NCBI RefSeq assembly: GCF_017352195.1
Contig: NZ_CP071445.1
Location: 682,001-746,000, forward strand
Origin: Sedimentibacter sp. zth1
GTDB lineage: Bacteria > Bacillota > Clostridia > Tissierellales > Sedimentibacteraceae
Reading direction: 5' to 3'
Length of the DNA: 64,000 bases
Position numbers and translations under genes: made by a program. This document shows, piece after piece, positions 27,017 through 36,352 of this stretch. The first letter of the stretch is position 1. Each line of letters opens with the position of its first letter. Under the pieces are notes generated by a model, which saw nothing but the letters and a program-made list of their open reading frames with translations, had not been told where the DNA came from and did not search any database.

Positions 27017-28334
27017 CTTCTATATCTCCTATCAAATCATATTCTAGTGCATCTACTATATTAACTTTATATATATTGCCAACTTCTAGTTTCTTTTTAG
27101 AATTAACGAATACACATCCATCAATTTCTGGAGAATCCATATATGTTCTACCTACATACTCGTTTTCACCAGAATCTTCATCTATTATAACATCATAAAC
27201 ATTGCCTATTTTTGCATTATTGTTAGCAAATGAAATTGCTTGTTGAATTTGCATTAGCTCTTCCTGACGTTGTTCTTTTACCTCTTCGTCAATTTGATCT
27301 TTAAGCCTATATGCGGGAGTATCTTCTTCTCTTGAATACTTAAATACGCCTACTCTATCAAGTTTATATTGCTGTAAAAAACTTTTTAACATATTATGAT
27401 CTTCTTGTGTTTCTCCTGGAAAGCCAGTAATCAATGAAGTCCTTATAACAGCTTCAGGTACTTCAGTTCTAATTTTCTCAATTAAATGAGTTATTTGCTC
27501 ATTACTAGTTTTTCTACTCATTCTTTTCAATACATCATTACTAATATGTTGAAGTGGAATATCAAAATATTTTAATAACTTGTTATTATTTCTAAATTCT
27601 TGAATAAGTTCATCATAAAAATCTTCTGGATATAGATAATGAATTCTAATCCATTCGATACCATCAATTTTTGAAAGTTTCTGTATTAGTTTATGAAGCT
27701 GTCTTTCTCCATAAATATCTACACCATATTTACTTGTATCTTGTGCAATAATTATTAATTCTTTAATTCCTTGATCTGCTAATATATGTGCTTCTTTTAC
27801 GATATCTTCAATTTTTCTACTTCTGTATTTACCTCTTATTTTTGGAATTATACAATATGTACAATTATTACTACAGCCTTCTGATATTTTTAAAAACGCA
27901 TAATAATTGGGTGTTAATAATTCTCTTGGCAAATCCTCAACTATTGTTTCATCCATTTCAATATTTATAACTTTATCTTTTTCTGCTTCAAATTTTTCTA
28001 TCAATAAATCAATTTTATCATAGCCATGAGTACCTACTAAAATATCAATTTCCGGAACTTCTTTAAATAAATCATAGCTATATCTTTGTGCCAAACAACC
28101 AGTTACTATAATTTTTATGTTAGTGTTTTGTTTTAACTGTGCTGCTTCAATAATTGAGTTGATACTCTCTTCTTTTGCATCGTTTATGAATGAACACGTA
28201 TTAATAATTATATAATCTGCTTTATCAGCAAATTCAACTATAGTATGACCTTTCATTTTAAGTATACCTAGCATGTTTTCAGAATCAACTAAGTTTTTTG
28301 AACATCCAAGTGATTGTAAATATATTTTGCTCAT
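26994..28334 (-). CDS. rimO: Ribosomal protein S12 methylthiotransferase
   Basis: A 446-residue radical-SAM enzyme that methylthiolates an Asp of ribosomal protein S12. Cluster Cys residues occur in SLGCSKN, NTCSF and TGCLAQ; the radical SAM motif is GCSNNCTYCIIPKIRGKYRSR near residue 150; a C-terminal TRAM domain follows. The SLGCSKNLVDSE opening distinguishes RimO from MiaB, which is also present here. It starts 4 bp after ftsK and overlaps pgsA. Confidence 0.95.
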   Translation of the reverse strand: MSKIYLQSLGCSKNLVDSENMLGILKMKGHTIVEFADKADYIIINTCSFINDAKEESINSIIEAAQLKQNTNIKIIVTGCLAQRYSYDLFKEVPEIDILVGTHGYDKIDLLIEKFEAEKDKVINIEMDETIVEDLPRELLTPNYYAFLKISEGCSNNCTYCIIPKIRGKYRSRKIEDIVKEAHILADQGIKELIIIAQDTSKYGVDIYGERQLHKLIQKLSKIDGIEWIRIHYLYPEDFYDELIQEFRNNNKLLKYFDIPLQHISNDVLKRMSRKTSNEQITHLIEKIRTEVPEAVIRTSLITGFPGETQEDHNMLKSFLQQYKLDRVGVFKYSREEDTPAYRLKDQIDEEVKEQRQEELMQIQQAISFANNNAKIGNVYDVIIDEDSGENEYVGRTYMDSPEIDGCVFVNSKKKLEVGNIYKVNIVDALEYDLIGDIEDEDELTQ

Positions 28335-28338
28335 TAAA

Positions 28339-30837
28339 TTACTCCTTCATCTCTTCCAATTCTTCTATTGTTACAAGTACCTTTCGTGGTTTGCTACCTT
28401 CACGACCACTAACAATACCTCTTTTTTCTAATGCATCAATAAGTCTTGCCGCTCTATTATACCCTATAGAAAATCTCCTTTGCAAGTAAGATGCAGATGC
28501 CTGCCCCTCACTAACTACAAGTTCAATGGCTTTTTCTAAAAGATCATCAACCTTTTCATTTTGCACAGGTTCTTTTTCTATCTCTTTACTAATATTATTA
28601 ATTTTTTGTTGAATTCTTTGCTTTGAAACAAAATCAACAACTCTTTTAATTTCATCGTCTGTTATAAATGTCCCTTGTATTCTTATTGGTTTTGGTATAC
28701 CAATAGGATGATAAAGCATATCTCCTTTACCAAGAAGCTTTTCAGCTCCACTTGCATCAAGTATTGTACGTGAATCAATATACGATGATACAGCAAATGC
28801 AATTCTCGAAGGAATATTAGCCTTAATTGTACCTGTTATAACATCTACTGATGGTCTTTGTGTTGCTATAACTAAATGTATACCACATGCTCTTGCAAGC
28901 TGAGCTATTCTTGTTATACTTTCTTCAACTTCACCAGGTGCTACTTGCATTAAATCAGCTAACTCATCAATAATAATTACTATTTGTGGCATTTTTTCAT
29001 TTTCTCTATTTTCCATCATAATCTTTGTATTGAATGAAAAAATATCTCTTACACTGTTTGATGCAAATATTTTATATCTAGTTGTCATTTCAGAAACAGC
29101 CCAATTCAGAGCATTTGAAGCTTTTCTAGGATCAGTTACAACTGGAATGAGCAAGTGTGGTATTCCATTATATATACTTAATTCAACTACTTTAGGATCA
29201 ATTAAAATCAATTTAACTTCGTCAGGTTTTGCCTTGTATAAAATACTCATTATCAAAGTATTGATACATACACTTTTTCCAGAGCCAGTTGCTCCTGCTA
29301 CTAACAAGTGAGGCATTTTTTCTATATTTCCTATTATGTTTTTTCCAGCTATATCTTTGCCAAGCGCAAAAGGAACTTTTGTCTGCTCGCATTTAAATTC
29401 TTTTGATTCCACTAAACTCTTAAATATTACATTTGTCTTTTCTTTGTTTGGAACTTCAATACCAACTGCTGATTTTCCTGGTATTGGAGCTTCAATTCTT
29501 ATATCAGATGTTGCCAAGCTTAGAGCTAAATCATTAGATAGACTGGTTATTCTACTTACCTTAATTCCAGGTGCAGGTTGTAATTCATATCTAGTAATAG
29601 TAGGTCCTTTGCTAATCTGAGTAATATTACATTCAATTTTAAAGCTATGTAATGTATCTAATAGTTTTTCAGCCTCACGCCTTAAGTCATCTTTTACGTT
29701 AACTGTTTTCTTTTTAGGATTATTCAATAAAGTTATATCTGGCAAAACATACTCTATTGATTCAAGTTTATTTGCATCAAGATCTATTGAAGAATCTTTG
29801 GCTTTTACATTTTCAACATTCTCTTTTTCCTTTGATTTTTGTTTCTCTGATTCAAATAAATTTTCATCTTCATTTGAATGTAAAAGTTCAATCTCAGAAT
29901 CTGGCCCAACATTAACACTTACAGTTTTAGTCTTGTTAAAGTATATTTTTTTGTCTTTACTCGATTTTTTAGAATTATTTTGGTTATCATCTGAAAATTC
30001 TTTTAAATCATCAATTTTTAATTGAGTTATATTTTTTTGCAATGCTTTTGTTTGATTATGGTCTGAGTTATAATCAAATATCTCTATGTTTTTATTAGAT
30101 TGTTTCTCAGTTTCTTTTATAGGTTTTTTATTACCCTTTTCGCTGATATTAACATCAGTGTTATCTACTTCAACATATACAAAATTATATATTAAAGCTC
30201 CTATTTTTTTTATAAAATTAATTATCATTTTAAAGAAACCAATCATACTTTTATTTGTGAAAATAATAGTAAAAATAAGTATAAATGCGGATGAAAGAAT
30301 ATATGTCCCCGTTATTCCTACTAATTTCACAAATACAAAGCAAAATACATTGCCAAAAATTCCTCCACCCATAACCTTATCAATATTATAGTTGTTTGAA
30401 ACTTTAATTATATTAATTATTGAATCTTGTTGAGTGAAAAAATTATTATTGACTACGTCACCTAAAGATACTAATATTAATATACATAAAAAGAGACCTA
30501 ATATAGCAATAATCTGTTTTTTCTCACTATACATTATTACATTTAAAAGCTGTATTATACCCATAAACATAATTGCAAATGGTAATATATACATACCTCT
30601 ACCAAATAAAGCATGTAAGATTATTTTAATCCAATCGCCAATAATTCCTATTTGTGATATTTGATTTACAGCAAACATTAAGAAAGATGCTATGGCTATT
30701 AAAATAACACCTATAATTTCTTTTTTTAATATTTGTTCTTTTTGTTTTTTTTCTTTGCTGCTAATTTTTTTCTTCCTATTAGTTGTTGATTTACTGTTAT
30801 TACGTGGTTTAGTTTTTTTCTCTTTTTTGTTATTCAT
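28339..30837 (-). CDS. ftsK: FtsK/SpoIIIE DNA translocase
   Basis: An 832-residue septal DNA pump. A lysine-rich start is followed by four transmembrane segments (about residues 40-210), a charged linker (about 230-350), then the RecA-like motor with Walker A GATGSGKSV and Walker B IIIDELADLM, and a C-terminal winged helix (gamma domain) with the RRFSIGYNRAARLID segment. In sporulating species it also moves the forespore chromosome. ATG 30837 has AAAGGTG upstream. FtsK also activates XerCD at dif; a Xer-like gene lies 7 kb away. Confidence 0.95.
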   Translation of the reverse strand: MNNKKEKKTKPRNNSKSTTNRKKKISSKEKKQKEQILKKEIIGVILIAIASFLMFAVNQISQIGIIGDWIKIILHALFGRGMYILPFAIMFMGIIQLLNVIMYSEKKQIIAILGLFLCILILVSLGDVVNNNFFTQQDSIINIIKVSNNYNIDKVMGGGIFGNVFCFVFVKLVGITGTYILSSAFILIFTIIFTNKSMIGFFKMIINFIKKIGALIYNFVYVEVDNTDVNISEKGNKKPIKETEKQSNKNIEIFDYNSDHNQTKALQKNITQLKIDDLKEFSDDNQNNSKKSSKDKKIYFNKTKTVSVNVGPDSEIELLHSNEDENLFESEKQKSKEKENVENVKAKDSSIDLDANKLESIEYVLPDITLLNNPKKKTVNVKDDLRREAEKLLDTLHSFKIECNITQISKGPTITRYELQPAPGIKVSRITSLSNDLALSLATSDIRIEAPIPGKSAVGIEVPNKEKTNVIFKSLVESKEFKCEQTKVPFALGKDIAGKNIIGNIEKMPHLLVAGATGSGKSVCINTLIMSILYKAKPDEVKLILIDPKVVELSIYNGIPHLLIPVVTDPRKASNALNWAVSEMTTRYKIFASNSVRDIFSFNTKIMMENRENEKMPQIVIIIDELADLMQVAPGEVEESITRIAQLARACGIHLVIATQRPSVDVITGTIKANIPSRIAFAVSSYIDSRTILDASGAEKLLGKGDMLYHPIGIPKPIRIQGTFITDDEIKRVVDFVSKQRIQQKINNISKEIEKEPVQNEKVDDLLEKAIELVVSEGQASASYLQRRFSIGYNRAARLIDALEKRGIVSGREGSKPRKVLVTIEELEEMKE

Positions 30838-30985
30838 AATATTCACCTTTTATTTACAAATAATATTATAACTAATTTATTATACCATAAAACTATTTAA
30901 AACTGCAAATATAAATACTTATTAGACAAGTATTTGTACTAATAGTTACATACAATTAAAGAAGTAGAACTTCCCTAGCATATAA

Positions 30986-31020
30986 AAAAAAACACACAAA
31001 GAATTATTCTTTATGTGTTG
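30986..31020 (-). terminator. Terminator of the TepA-like gene
   Basis: On the minus strand AACACATAAAGAAT pairs with ATTCTTTGTGTGTT (one mismatch) followed by nine T. Confidence 0.8.
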
Positions 31021-31026
31021 AAATAT

Positions 31027-32040
31027 TTAATTATCATTATTATTTTCTTTGATTAATTCTCTTAATTTGGTAATAGCTTCTTTAAAACCTCCTGTTTCAT
31101 TTATAAGTCCTAATTTCACTACTTCATCACCATTTAGTACAGTACCAACATCATTGGCAATTTCATCAGTGTCATACATGTATTTCATAAATTTGTCTCT
31201 ATTGACATCGGAATTATCTAATATAAATTTAGTTATTCTTTCCTGCATTTTTTGAAAATATCTAAATGTTTGAGGTACTCCTATGACTAAACCTGTTGTA
31301 CGAATTGGGTGAATTGTCATACTACCTGTTGGTGCTATAAATGAGTAATTTGTTGAAACTGCTAAGGCATTTCCAATACTATGTCCTCCACCTAAAACAA
31401 TTGATACTGTAGGTTTTGATATACTACAAATAAGTTCAGATATTGCAAGCCCTGCTTCTACATCCCCACCTACTGTGTTAATCAAAAGCATGACTCCTTT
31501 AACCTCTGGATCTAGCTCAGCCGAAATTAATTGAGGTATGATATGCTCATACTTTGTAGCTTTTGTAGTTGGAGGAAGTACATTATGTCCTTCTATTTCA
31601 CCAATAATACTTAAAAAACATATTTCTTTATTAGGATTAGGCTGGCTAGCTGTACCCATTTCCTTTATGTTATCAGAGTTAGTGTCACTATTGTTATTGT
31701 TGTCACTATTTTTAGTATCATTATTGTTATTGTTAATACCGTTTATCAAGTTATCATTTATATTGTTTGAATTATTGCAGTTATTGTTATTATGTTTATT
31801 TGAATTTACGTTTAATTCATTGTTTATGGTACTTTGATTACTAGATTGATTACAACAATTAGTACTTCTATAAGTTTGTCTAAAATTAGGATAATTATAA
31901 CCTTGAGTATTATTATAATCATTTGTGAAGTTATTATAATCATCATAATAATCATTATCATTATCATGATGATCATTTATACTAAAATCATTTCCTGTAT
32001 CAATAATTTTATTGATTTTGCTATCAAATTTATATTTCAT
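31027..32040 (-). CDS. TepA-like ClpP-family serine protease with Asn-rich N-terminus
   Basis: A 337-residue ClpP/crotonase-fold protease of the translocation-enhancing (TepA/YmfB) family, usually encoded beside ftsK/spoIIIE in Firmicutes. The protease core starts near residue 140: nucleophile Ser in GGGHSIGNA and His in MTIHPIR. Unusual are residues about 20-125, almost entirely Asn, Asp and Ser, a disordered tract longer than I expect in this family. ATG 32040 is chosen for its GGAGGTAAT site; an upstream in-frame ATG lacks one. Probably acts without a dedicated AAA partner at this locus. Confidence 0.85.
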   Translation of the reverse strand: MKYKFDSKINKIIDTGNDFSINDHHDNDNDYYDDYNNFTNDYNNTQGYNYPNFRQTYRSTNCCNQSSNQSTINNELNVNSNKHNNNNCNNSNNINDNLINGINNNNNDTKNSDNNNNSDTNSDNIKEMGTASQPNPNKEICFLSIIGEIEGHNVLPPTTKATKYEHIIPQLISAELDPEVKGVMLLINTVGGDVEAGLAISELICSISKPTVSIVLGGGHSIGNALAVSTNYSFIAPTGSMTIHPIRTTGLVIGVPQTFRYFQKMQERITKFILDNSDVNRDKFMKYMYDTDEIANDVGTVLNGDEVVKLGLINETGGFKEAITKLRELIKENNNDN

Positions 32041-32113
32041 TATTACCTCCATTAAATTGTATCCATCATACTTATTTTTTGAAGGTTTATGAAAATTATT
32101 CATACTATTTCAA

Positions 32114-33274
32114 TTATTCTGTCATTTTAAATTTAATTTTTTTATTTTCTAATCTTTTATTAACAAATGCTCTAAATATCGTGTAAATAACAGATGTTAA
32201 TGGTATAAATATTAGTATTCCTAAAATACCCATCAAACTTCCACCTACAGTAACTGCAACTAAAACCCAAATTGATGGTAACCCAACTGAATTTCCTACT
32301 ACACGAGGATAAATCAAATTTCCCTCTACTTGTTGTAATATTAAGAACATTATTATAAAAATCAGCGCTTGTATTGGACTTTTCATAAGTATCAAAAAAG
32401 CACCAACACCACAGCCAATAAATGCTCCAAATATCGGAATAAGTGCTGTTACTGTTATAAGCATACCTATAGGTAATGCATATGGCAATCTAATTATCGA
32501 CATTATTATAACAAACATTAAACCAAGTATAACTGCTTCTATACATTGTCCAGTTATAAAGTTAGCAAATGCCTTATATGTTAATGAAGCAATATCAAGT
32601 ATCTTTTTAACCTTTATGGGATGAATAAATGCATACATTACTTTTTTTATTTGAACGCTCAGTTTCTCTTTTTGTACAATAATATAAATTGAAAATACTA
32701 GTGCAACAAAGAACATTACAATTCCACTTATTATACTTTTAGCAGTTGAAAATGAAACGTTTAAAACATTGCCTACTCCAGTCTTAAAGAAATTAATAAT
32801 TGTTTGAACTATTTTTTCCCAATTGAACTCTAAACTATTAACCCAGTCTACTACACTTTGGTTGTTATGGAATGTTTCAATACACCAATTTTTTAGCATA
32901 AGTGCAAAATTTTGAATATTAGCTCCCAAACTAACAAAAGTTGTGCTTAGCTGTGGAACAAAAACAAAAATAATTAAAGTAATTACTGTCGCAATTAACA
33001 CTATAGTTATTAACAGACTTATAGGTCTTTTAATGCTTTTTACTATTTTTTTATCCTTTATTTTTTTACCCTCAAAAAACTTTCTTTCAATAAAACTCAT
33101 TGGAACATTTAGTATAAAGGCAAATCCAGCTCCCAAAATAAATGGGGAGATAATTCCGAGCAAAAACTGAAAAACGTTTATAACCACATTGAATTTCCAT
33201 ATAAATACAAGTACCAATATGGTAAATACAATTAAGCCTCTTAATTTTTTTAAATTTTCTTTATTCAATTCCAC
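32114..33274 (-). CDS. AI-2E family transporter
   Basis: A 386-residue polytopic membrane protein of the AI-2E (TqsA/YdiK/YtvI) permease family. Hydrophobic segments appear in family order, with paired helices at the N-terminus, a soluble amphipathic stretch (about 120-180), then the conserved late region including ALPIGMLITVTALIPIFGAF and the GNLIYPRVVGNSVGLPS motif. GTG 33274 follows GAAAGGA and gives the normal start just before the first helix. Members export AI-2 or drive Na/H antiport; luxS is present at 43 kb, but no specific link is shown. Confidence 0.88.
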   Translation of the reverse strand: MELNKENLKKLRGLIVFTILVLVFIWKFNVVINVFQFLLGIISPFILGAGFAFILNVPMSFIERKFFEGKKIKDKKIVKSIKRPISLLITIVLIATVITLIIFVFVPQLSTTFVSLGANIQNFALMLKNWCIETFHNNQSVVDWVNSLEFNWEKIVQTIINFFKTGVGNVLNVSFSTAKSIISGIVMFFVALVFSIYIIVQKEKLSVQIKKVMYAFIHPIKVKKILDIASLTYKAFANFITGQCIEAVILGLMFVIIMSIIRLPYALPIGMLITVTALIPIFGAFIGCGVGAFLILMKSPIQALIFIIMFLILQQVEGNLIYPRVVGNSVGLPSIWVLVAVTVGGSLMGILGILIFIPLTSVIYTIFRAFVNKRLENKKIKFKMTE

Positions 33275-33385
33275 TATAGAAATTCCTTTCTTGTTATTTA
33301 TTATATATTTTACAATAAATACTTTAATAAAACAATATATATATATAACAATAGCCATATTATATGTATAATATGGCTATTCAAA

Positions 33386-33619
33386 TTAATTTTCTTCGAT
33401 AATAATCATATCGCTACCTATTTTTTTAATATTTCTCCACGTAACTTCTTTTTTCTTTTGTTCTTTAAAGAAGCTAAAGCTAGATGCTTGGCCTGACACA
33501 AAACTGTTTATTTCGCCTGTTTTTTCGTTAATAAGCAAATCACAATCACCAAAGATTCCTAAATTTTCTCCAGTGTCAATATTTATTATTTCTTTATTAT
33601 ACATTTCACTTAATTTCAT
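33386..33619 (-). CDS. YlmC/YmxH family PRC-barrel protein
   Basis: A 77-residue single PRC-barrel protein. MKLSEMYNKEIINIDTGENLG opens the barrel and a short basic segment (KEQKKKEVTWRNI) leads to the terminal GSDMIII. YlmC/YmxH proteins are small, conserved in spore-forming Firmicutes and found in the dap/M16 peptidase neighbourhood; their function is unknown. ATG 33619 follows GGGTG. It sits alone, with the AI-2E gene 110 bp downstream. Confidence 0.85.
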   Translation of the reverse strand: MKLSEMYNKEIINIDTGENLGIFGDCDLLINEKTGEINSFVSGQASSFSFFKEQKKKEVTWRNIKKIGSDMIIIEEN

Positions 33620-33698
33620 ATACATCACCCGTATAAGTATATGCCTTTTACATATATATAATGAATAAGTTTATTTGTATTTTTAACTTTTTTGTTTT

Positions 33699-33726
33699 TG
33701 TTTACATAATATGTGTTATGTAAACA
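33699..33726. repeat. dif-like 28-bp palindrome (site B)
   Basis: Perfect 11-bp arms TGTTTACATAA and TTATGTAAACA around TATGTG. It shares GTTTACATA-N8-TATGTAAAC exactly with the site at 8081-8108. It lies 3 bp beyond the stop of the HicB-like gene and could alternatively be that gene's terminator hairpin, though no T run follows on the minus strand. Confidence 0.45.
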
Positions 33727-33729
33727 AAT

Positions 33730-34446
33730 TTATTTAAAACAGAAGGGATTTAAAAATTCATTTTCGTTTTCTATTTGCGATGCTAACCTCCACATTGCTT
33801 TTGCATGTATTCTATCATGCCATATAAATCGCCTCATCACTTTTTTTAATGTCCACTCTTCTTTACAGTTTCCTCTAAATACATGGTTATTTAAATAACT
33901 TTTAGATGATTCGACACAATCAAAAAAATATTTTCTATTGTTAACAATATTATTTAGATTAACTATTGTAATACCTATTTCACTAGCATAATACTTGGAT
34001 ACATTGTTTGTATGCTCATACATTTCTTTTGCTGTAATTGGAACATTACCATAAAATGTTTTTCTTAGTTTTTTCACGGAAGTATTTTTGCTTGAAATCG
34101 AGTTATATAAAATTTGAAAGTCAAAAGATGATTTTAGCACTAATGATTTTAGATTTTCATATTCTTCAAATGTTATTGCTATCTTTTCACTATCAAATAT
34201 AACTTCTGAATCTCCATCACTTACTTGTGCTTTACTTTTTACTTCTTTAATTATATCTACCTTTATTGCGTTATCATCTATATCAGTTTTATATGCCCAT
34301 TGATTATACTGTAAAATTTCATTTTTCAATTTCCTTAATGCTTCTTCTTTTGTCCTACCTCTACTATATGCTCCGACAAAATTATCTGCATAAATTAAAT
34401 AGCCATAATTATTATACTCAATTATAACGTTGACAAGTATAGACAT
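33730..34446 (-). CDS. HicB-like N-terminus joined to a DinB-like C-terminus
   Basis: A 238-residue protein with two visible parts. Residues 1-50 (NVIIEYNNYGYLIYADNF, then GRTKEEALRKLKNEI) have the HicB antitoxin fold pattern that senses or neutralises HicA-type toxins, but no hicA is adjacent. Residues 110-238 form a helical bundle with His-rich WHDRIHAKAMWRLA near the end, a pattern I associate with DinB/YfiT-like metal-binding bundles. No helix-turn-helix is evident. It is monocistronic, with repeats around both ends. Function unknown. Confidence 0.6.
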   Translation of the reverse strand: MSILVNVIIEYNNYGYLIYADNFVGAYSRGRTKEEALRKLKNEILQYNQWAYKTDIDDNAIKVDIIKEVKSKAQVSDGDSEVIFDSEKIAITFEEYENLKSLVLKSSFDFQILYNSISSKNTSVKKLRKTFYGNVPITAKEMYEHTNNVSKYYASEIGITIVNLNNIVNNRKYFFDCVESSKSYLNNHVFRGNCKEEWTLKKVMRRFIWHDRIHAKAMWRLASQIENENEFLNPFCFK

Positions 34447-34475
34447 TTTTACCTCCTATATTTAACCTTTTTTCC

Positions 34476-34494
34476 ATTATACTACATATTATGT
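34476..34494 (-). promoter_or_regulatory. Promoter and palindrome of the HicB-like gene
   Basis: TATAAT on the minus strand (34476-34481) lies 30 bp before the ATG; immediately upstream is the palindrome ACATAATATGT (34484-34494), also found inside the 33699-33726 repeat. A repressor site is possible. Confidence 0.45.
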
Positions 34495-34586
34495 GTTAAA
34501 TAAATAATAAAAAGTAAATTTATACACTAAAGTTACAATTTTTCTTGACTATATCACTTCAAATTGATTTGTATTTGTTTTTTTGC

Positions 34587-35339
34587 TTATAAATCAATGA
34601 TTAGGCTTATTGGACAATGATCACTACCTAAAATATCTGCATGAATAATTGAGTCACTTATTTTGTCCTTTATACAATCAGATACAACTAAGTAATCTAT
34701 TCTCCATCCTGCATTATTTTGTCTTGCTTTAAAACGATAAGACCACCATGTATATTTTTCTTTAACATCAGGATACAAATATCTAAAACTGTCTGTAAAA
34801 CCACTTAAAAGCAAATTATTAAATTTTTCTCTTTCTTCATAAGAAAATCCAGCATTGCCTATATTTGATTTTGGATTTTTTAAATCTATTTCATTATGTG
34901 CAACATTCAAGTCACCACACATTACGACAGGTTTTTTGGAGGAAAGTTCGACTAGATATTTTCTAAAACAATCTTCAAACTCCATACGATAATCAATTCT
35001 TGCCAACTCTACTTTAGCATTTGGAGAATAGCAATTTACTATATAGAAATTGTCAAATTCTAGAGTTATTAATCTTCCTTCATCTGTATAGCTACCATTT
35101 ATACCATAGCTATACGATAATGGCTCTTTTTTACTAAATATCAATGTTCCTGAATATCCCTTTTTATTAGCGCTATTCCAATATTGATAATAATTTGGAG
35201 TTATAATCTCTGCTTGATCTTGCATCATTTTAATTTCCTGCAGACAAAAAATATCTGCTTCTACTTCGTTAAAAAAGTTCATAAATCCTTTAGTTATACA
35301 TGCTCTTAATCCATTTACATTCCAAGATACAATCTTCAT
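34587..35339 (-). CDS. xth: Exodeoxyribonuclease III (AP endonuclease)
   Basis: A 250-residue EEP-fold AP endonuclease for base excision repair (Bacillus name exoA). Catalytic motifs: SWNVNGLRA, LQEIKM with the metal-binding Glu, GDLNVAHNEIDL with the nucleophile-activating Asp-Asn pair, YTWWSYRFKARQNNAGWRIDY, and terminal GSDHCP with the catalytic Asp-His. Full length. ATG 35339 follows GGAGAATAATT. Probably monocistronic. Confidence 0.96.
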   Translation of the reverse strand: MKIVSWNVNGLRACITKGFMNFFNEVEADIFCLQEIKMMQDQAEIITPNYYQYWNSANKKGYSGTLIFSKKEPLSYSYGINGSYTDEGRLITLEFDNFYIVNCYSPNAKVELARIDYRMEFEDCFRKYLVELSSKKPVVMCGDLNVAHNEIDLKNPKSNIGNAGFSYEEREKFNNLLLSGFTDSFRYLYPDVKEKYTWWSYRFKARQNNAGWRIDYLVVSDCIKDKISDSIIHADILGSDHCPISLIIDL

Positions 35340-35479
35340 AATTATTCTCCTATTCTAGTTACCTAATTTATTATACAAATTATTGCGTTTATAGTAAATA
35401 AATTCTTTAAAATTATTACTTATTCAAATATAACATACTCAAAATCATCTAAATTAACCAAATATATCACTTTAACACA

Positions 35480-35516
35480 AAACCAACACCCTAAAAACGG
35501 GAGTGTTGGTTTTTAT
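35480..35516. terminator. Terminator after the DUF975 gene
   Basis: AAAACCAACAC and GTGTTGGTTTT arms around a 12-13 base loop; a T run follows on the + strand and a shorter one on the minus strand. Confidence 0.65.
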
Positions 35517-35551
35517 GTTTTTATCTATCTTTTTATTATTAAAATTATTTT

Positions 35552-36286
35552 CTAGTAAAAGTCTTTACCATTTTCATTTTGATAATCCAATTCTAATTCA
35601 TCATAGTATGTAGCTAATGTAATATTATAATATGGATATACATAAATAGACGCTAAACCAAATGTTATACAAACTAGTATATACCATAGAACAAAAGATA
35701 AGTTTAAAATAAAATATTCCCATATATGTTTTTTCATCATTTTTTTACTTTTGTTTATAGCCTCTAAAATTCCAATATTATTATCAGCTAAAATAAATAT
35801 TGCTTGACTATATCTGATAGAAGCTATGATTGCAGGAACTGAGAGTATTGTTATAACTAAATACATGAAAAATTGAGATCCAAAATAATATGAAATACTG
35901 CTGTCAAAGGAATTATATATAATCATTATAATCGGTACAATAGCAATAAGCTCCCATAATAAAACAAAAAAGCCTATAGCTATTTCTAAACGTAATACTT
36001 TAAAAAATTCATTTAAACCCTTAAACATGTCAGATGTTGTTGTATGTGTATCTCTTGAAATTGTTAAACAATACCATTTATAACTAATATCCAAAACTCC
36101 TAAAAACAATGATATTGCAATACCTATAATTGAAACTGTTAAACCTCCACTTCTCATGAATAGGTTATTAATTACAGAAATTGCTATAACAATGACAAAA
36201 TATAAAATAGTGTTTAAAATAGGACTAGTCATACTGTTTTTAATAGAAAATTGAGCATGCTCCTTTAGTTCCAATCTTGAATACAT
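35552..36286 (-). CDS. DUF975 family integral membrane protein
   Basis: A 244-residue polytopic membrane protein. The opening SRLELKEHAQFSIKNSM followed by a hydrophobic pair is typical of the DUF975 family; about five or six membrane segments can be counted, ending in a short acidic cytoplasmic tail. The family has no established function. The start has GGGGGTATAAC. It is leftward, 66 bp after the dehydrogenase gene, and may share its transcript. Confidence 0.75.
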   Translation of the reverse strand: MYSRLELKEHAQFSIKNSMTSPILNTILYFVIVIAISVINNLFMRSGGLTVSIIGIAISLFLGVLDISYKWYCLTISRDTHTTTSDMFKGLNEFFKVLRLEIAIGFFVLLWELIAIVPIIMIIYNSFDSSISYYFGSQFFMYLVITILSVPAIIASIRYSQAIFILADNNIGILEAINKSKKMMKKHIWEYFILNLSFVLWYILVCITFGLASIYVYPYYNITLATYYDELELDYQNENGKDFY

Positions 36287-36352
36287 ATGTTATACCCCCA
36301 TTAAATCAATATATAAACTATATTTTACTATAATATTCCATATATGTCAAAA

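Noticed and set aside
29030-30664. Several long open frames on the + strand opposite ftsK
   Set aside because: They are antisense shadows of the clear FtsK coding sequence, hydrophobic from reversed codons, and have no ribosome binding sites.
8072-33728. An integrated element bounded by the two dif-like sites
   Set aside because: The interval holds conserved housekeeping genes (mutS, mutL, recA, ftsK, rny), so it is not a mobile element, whatever the sites are.
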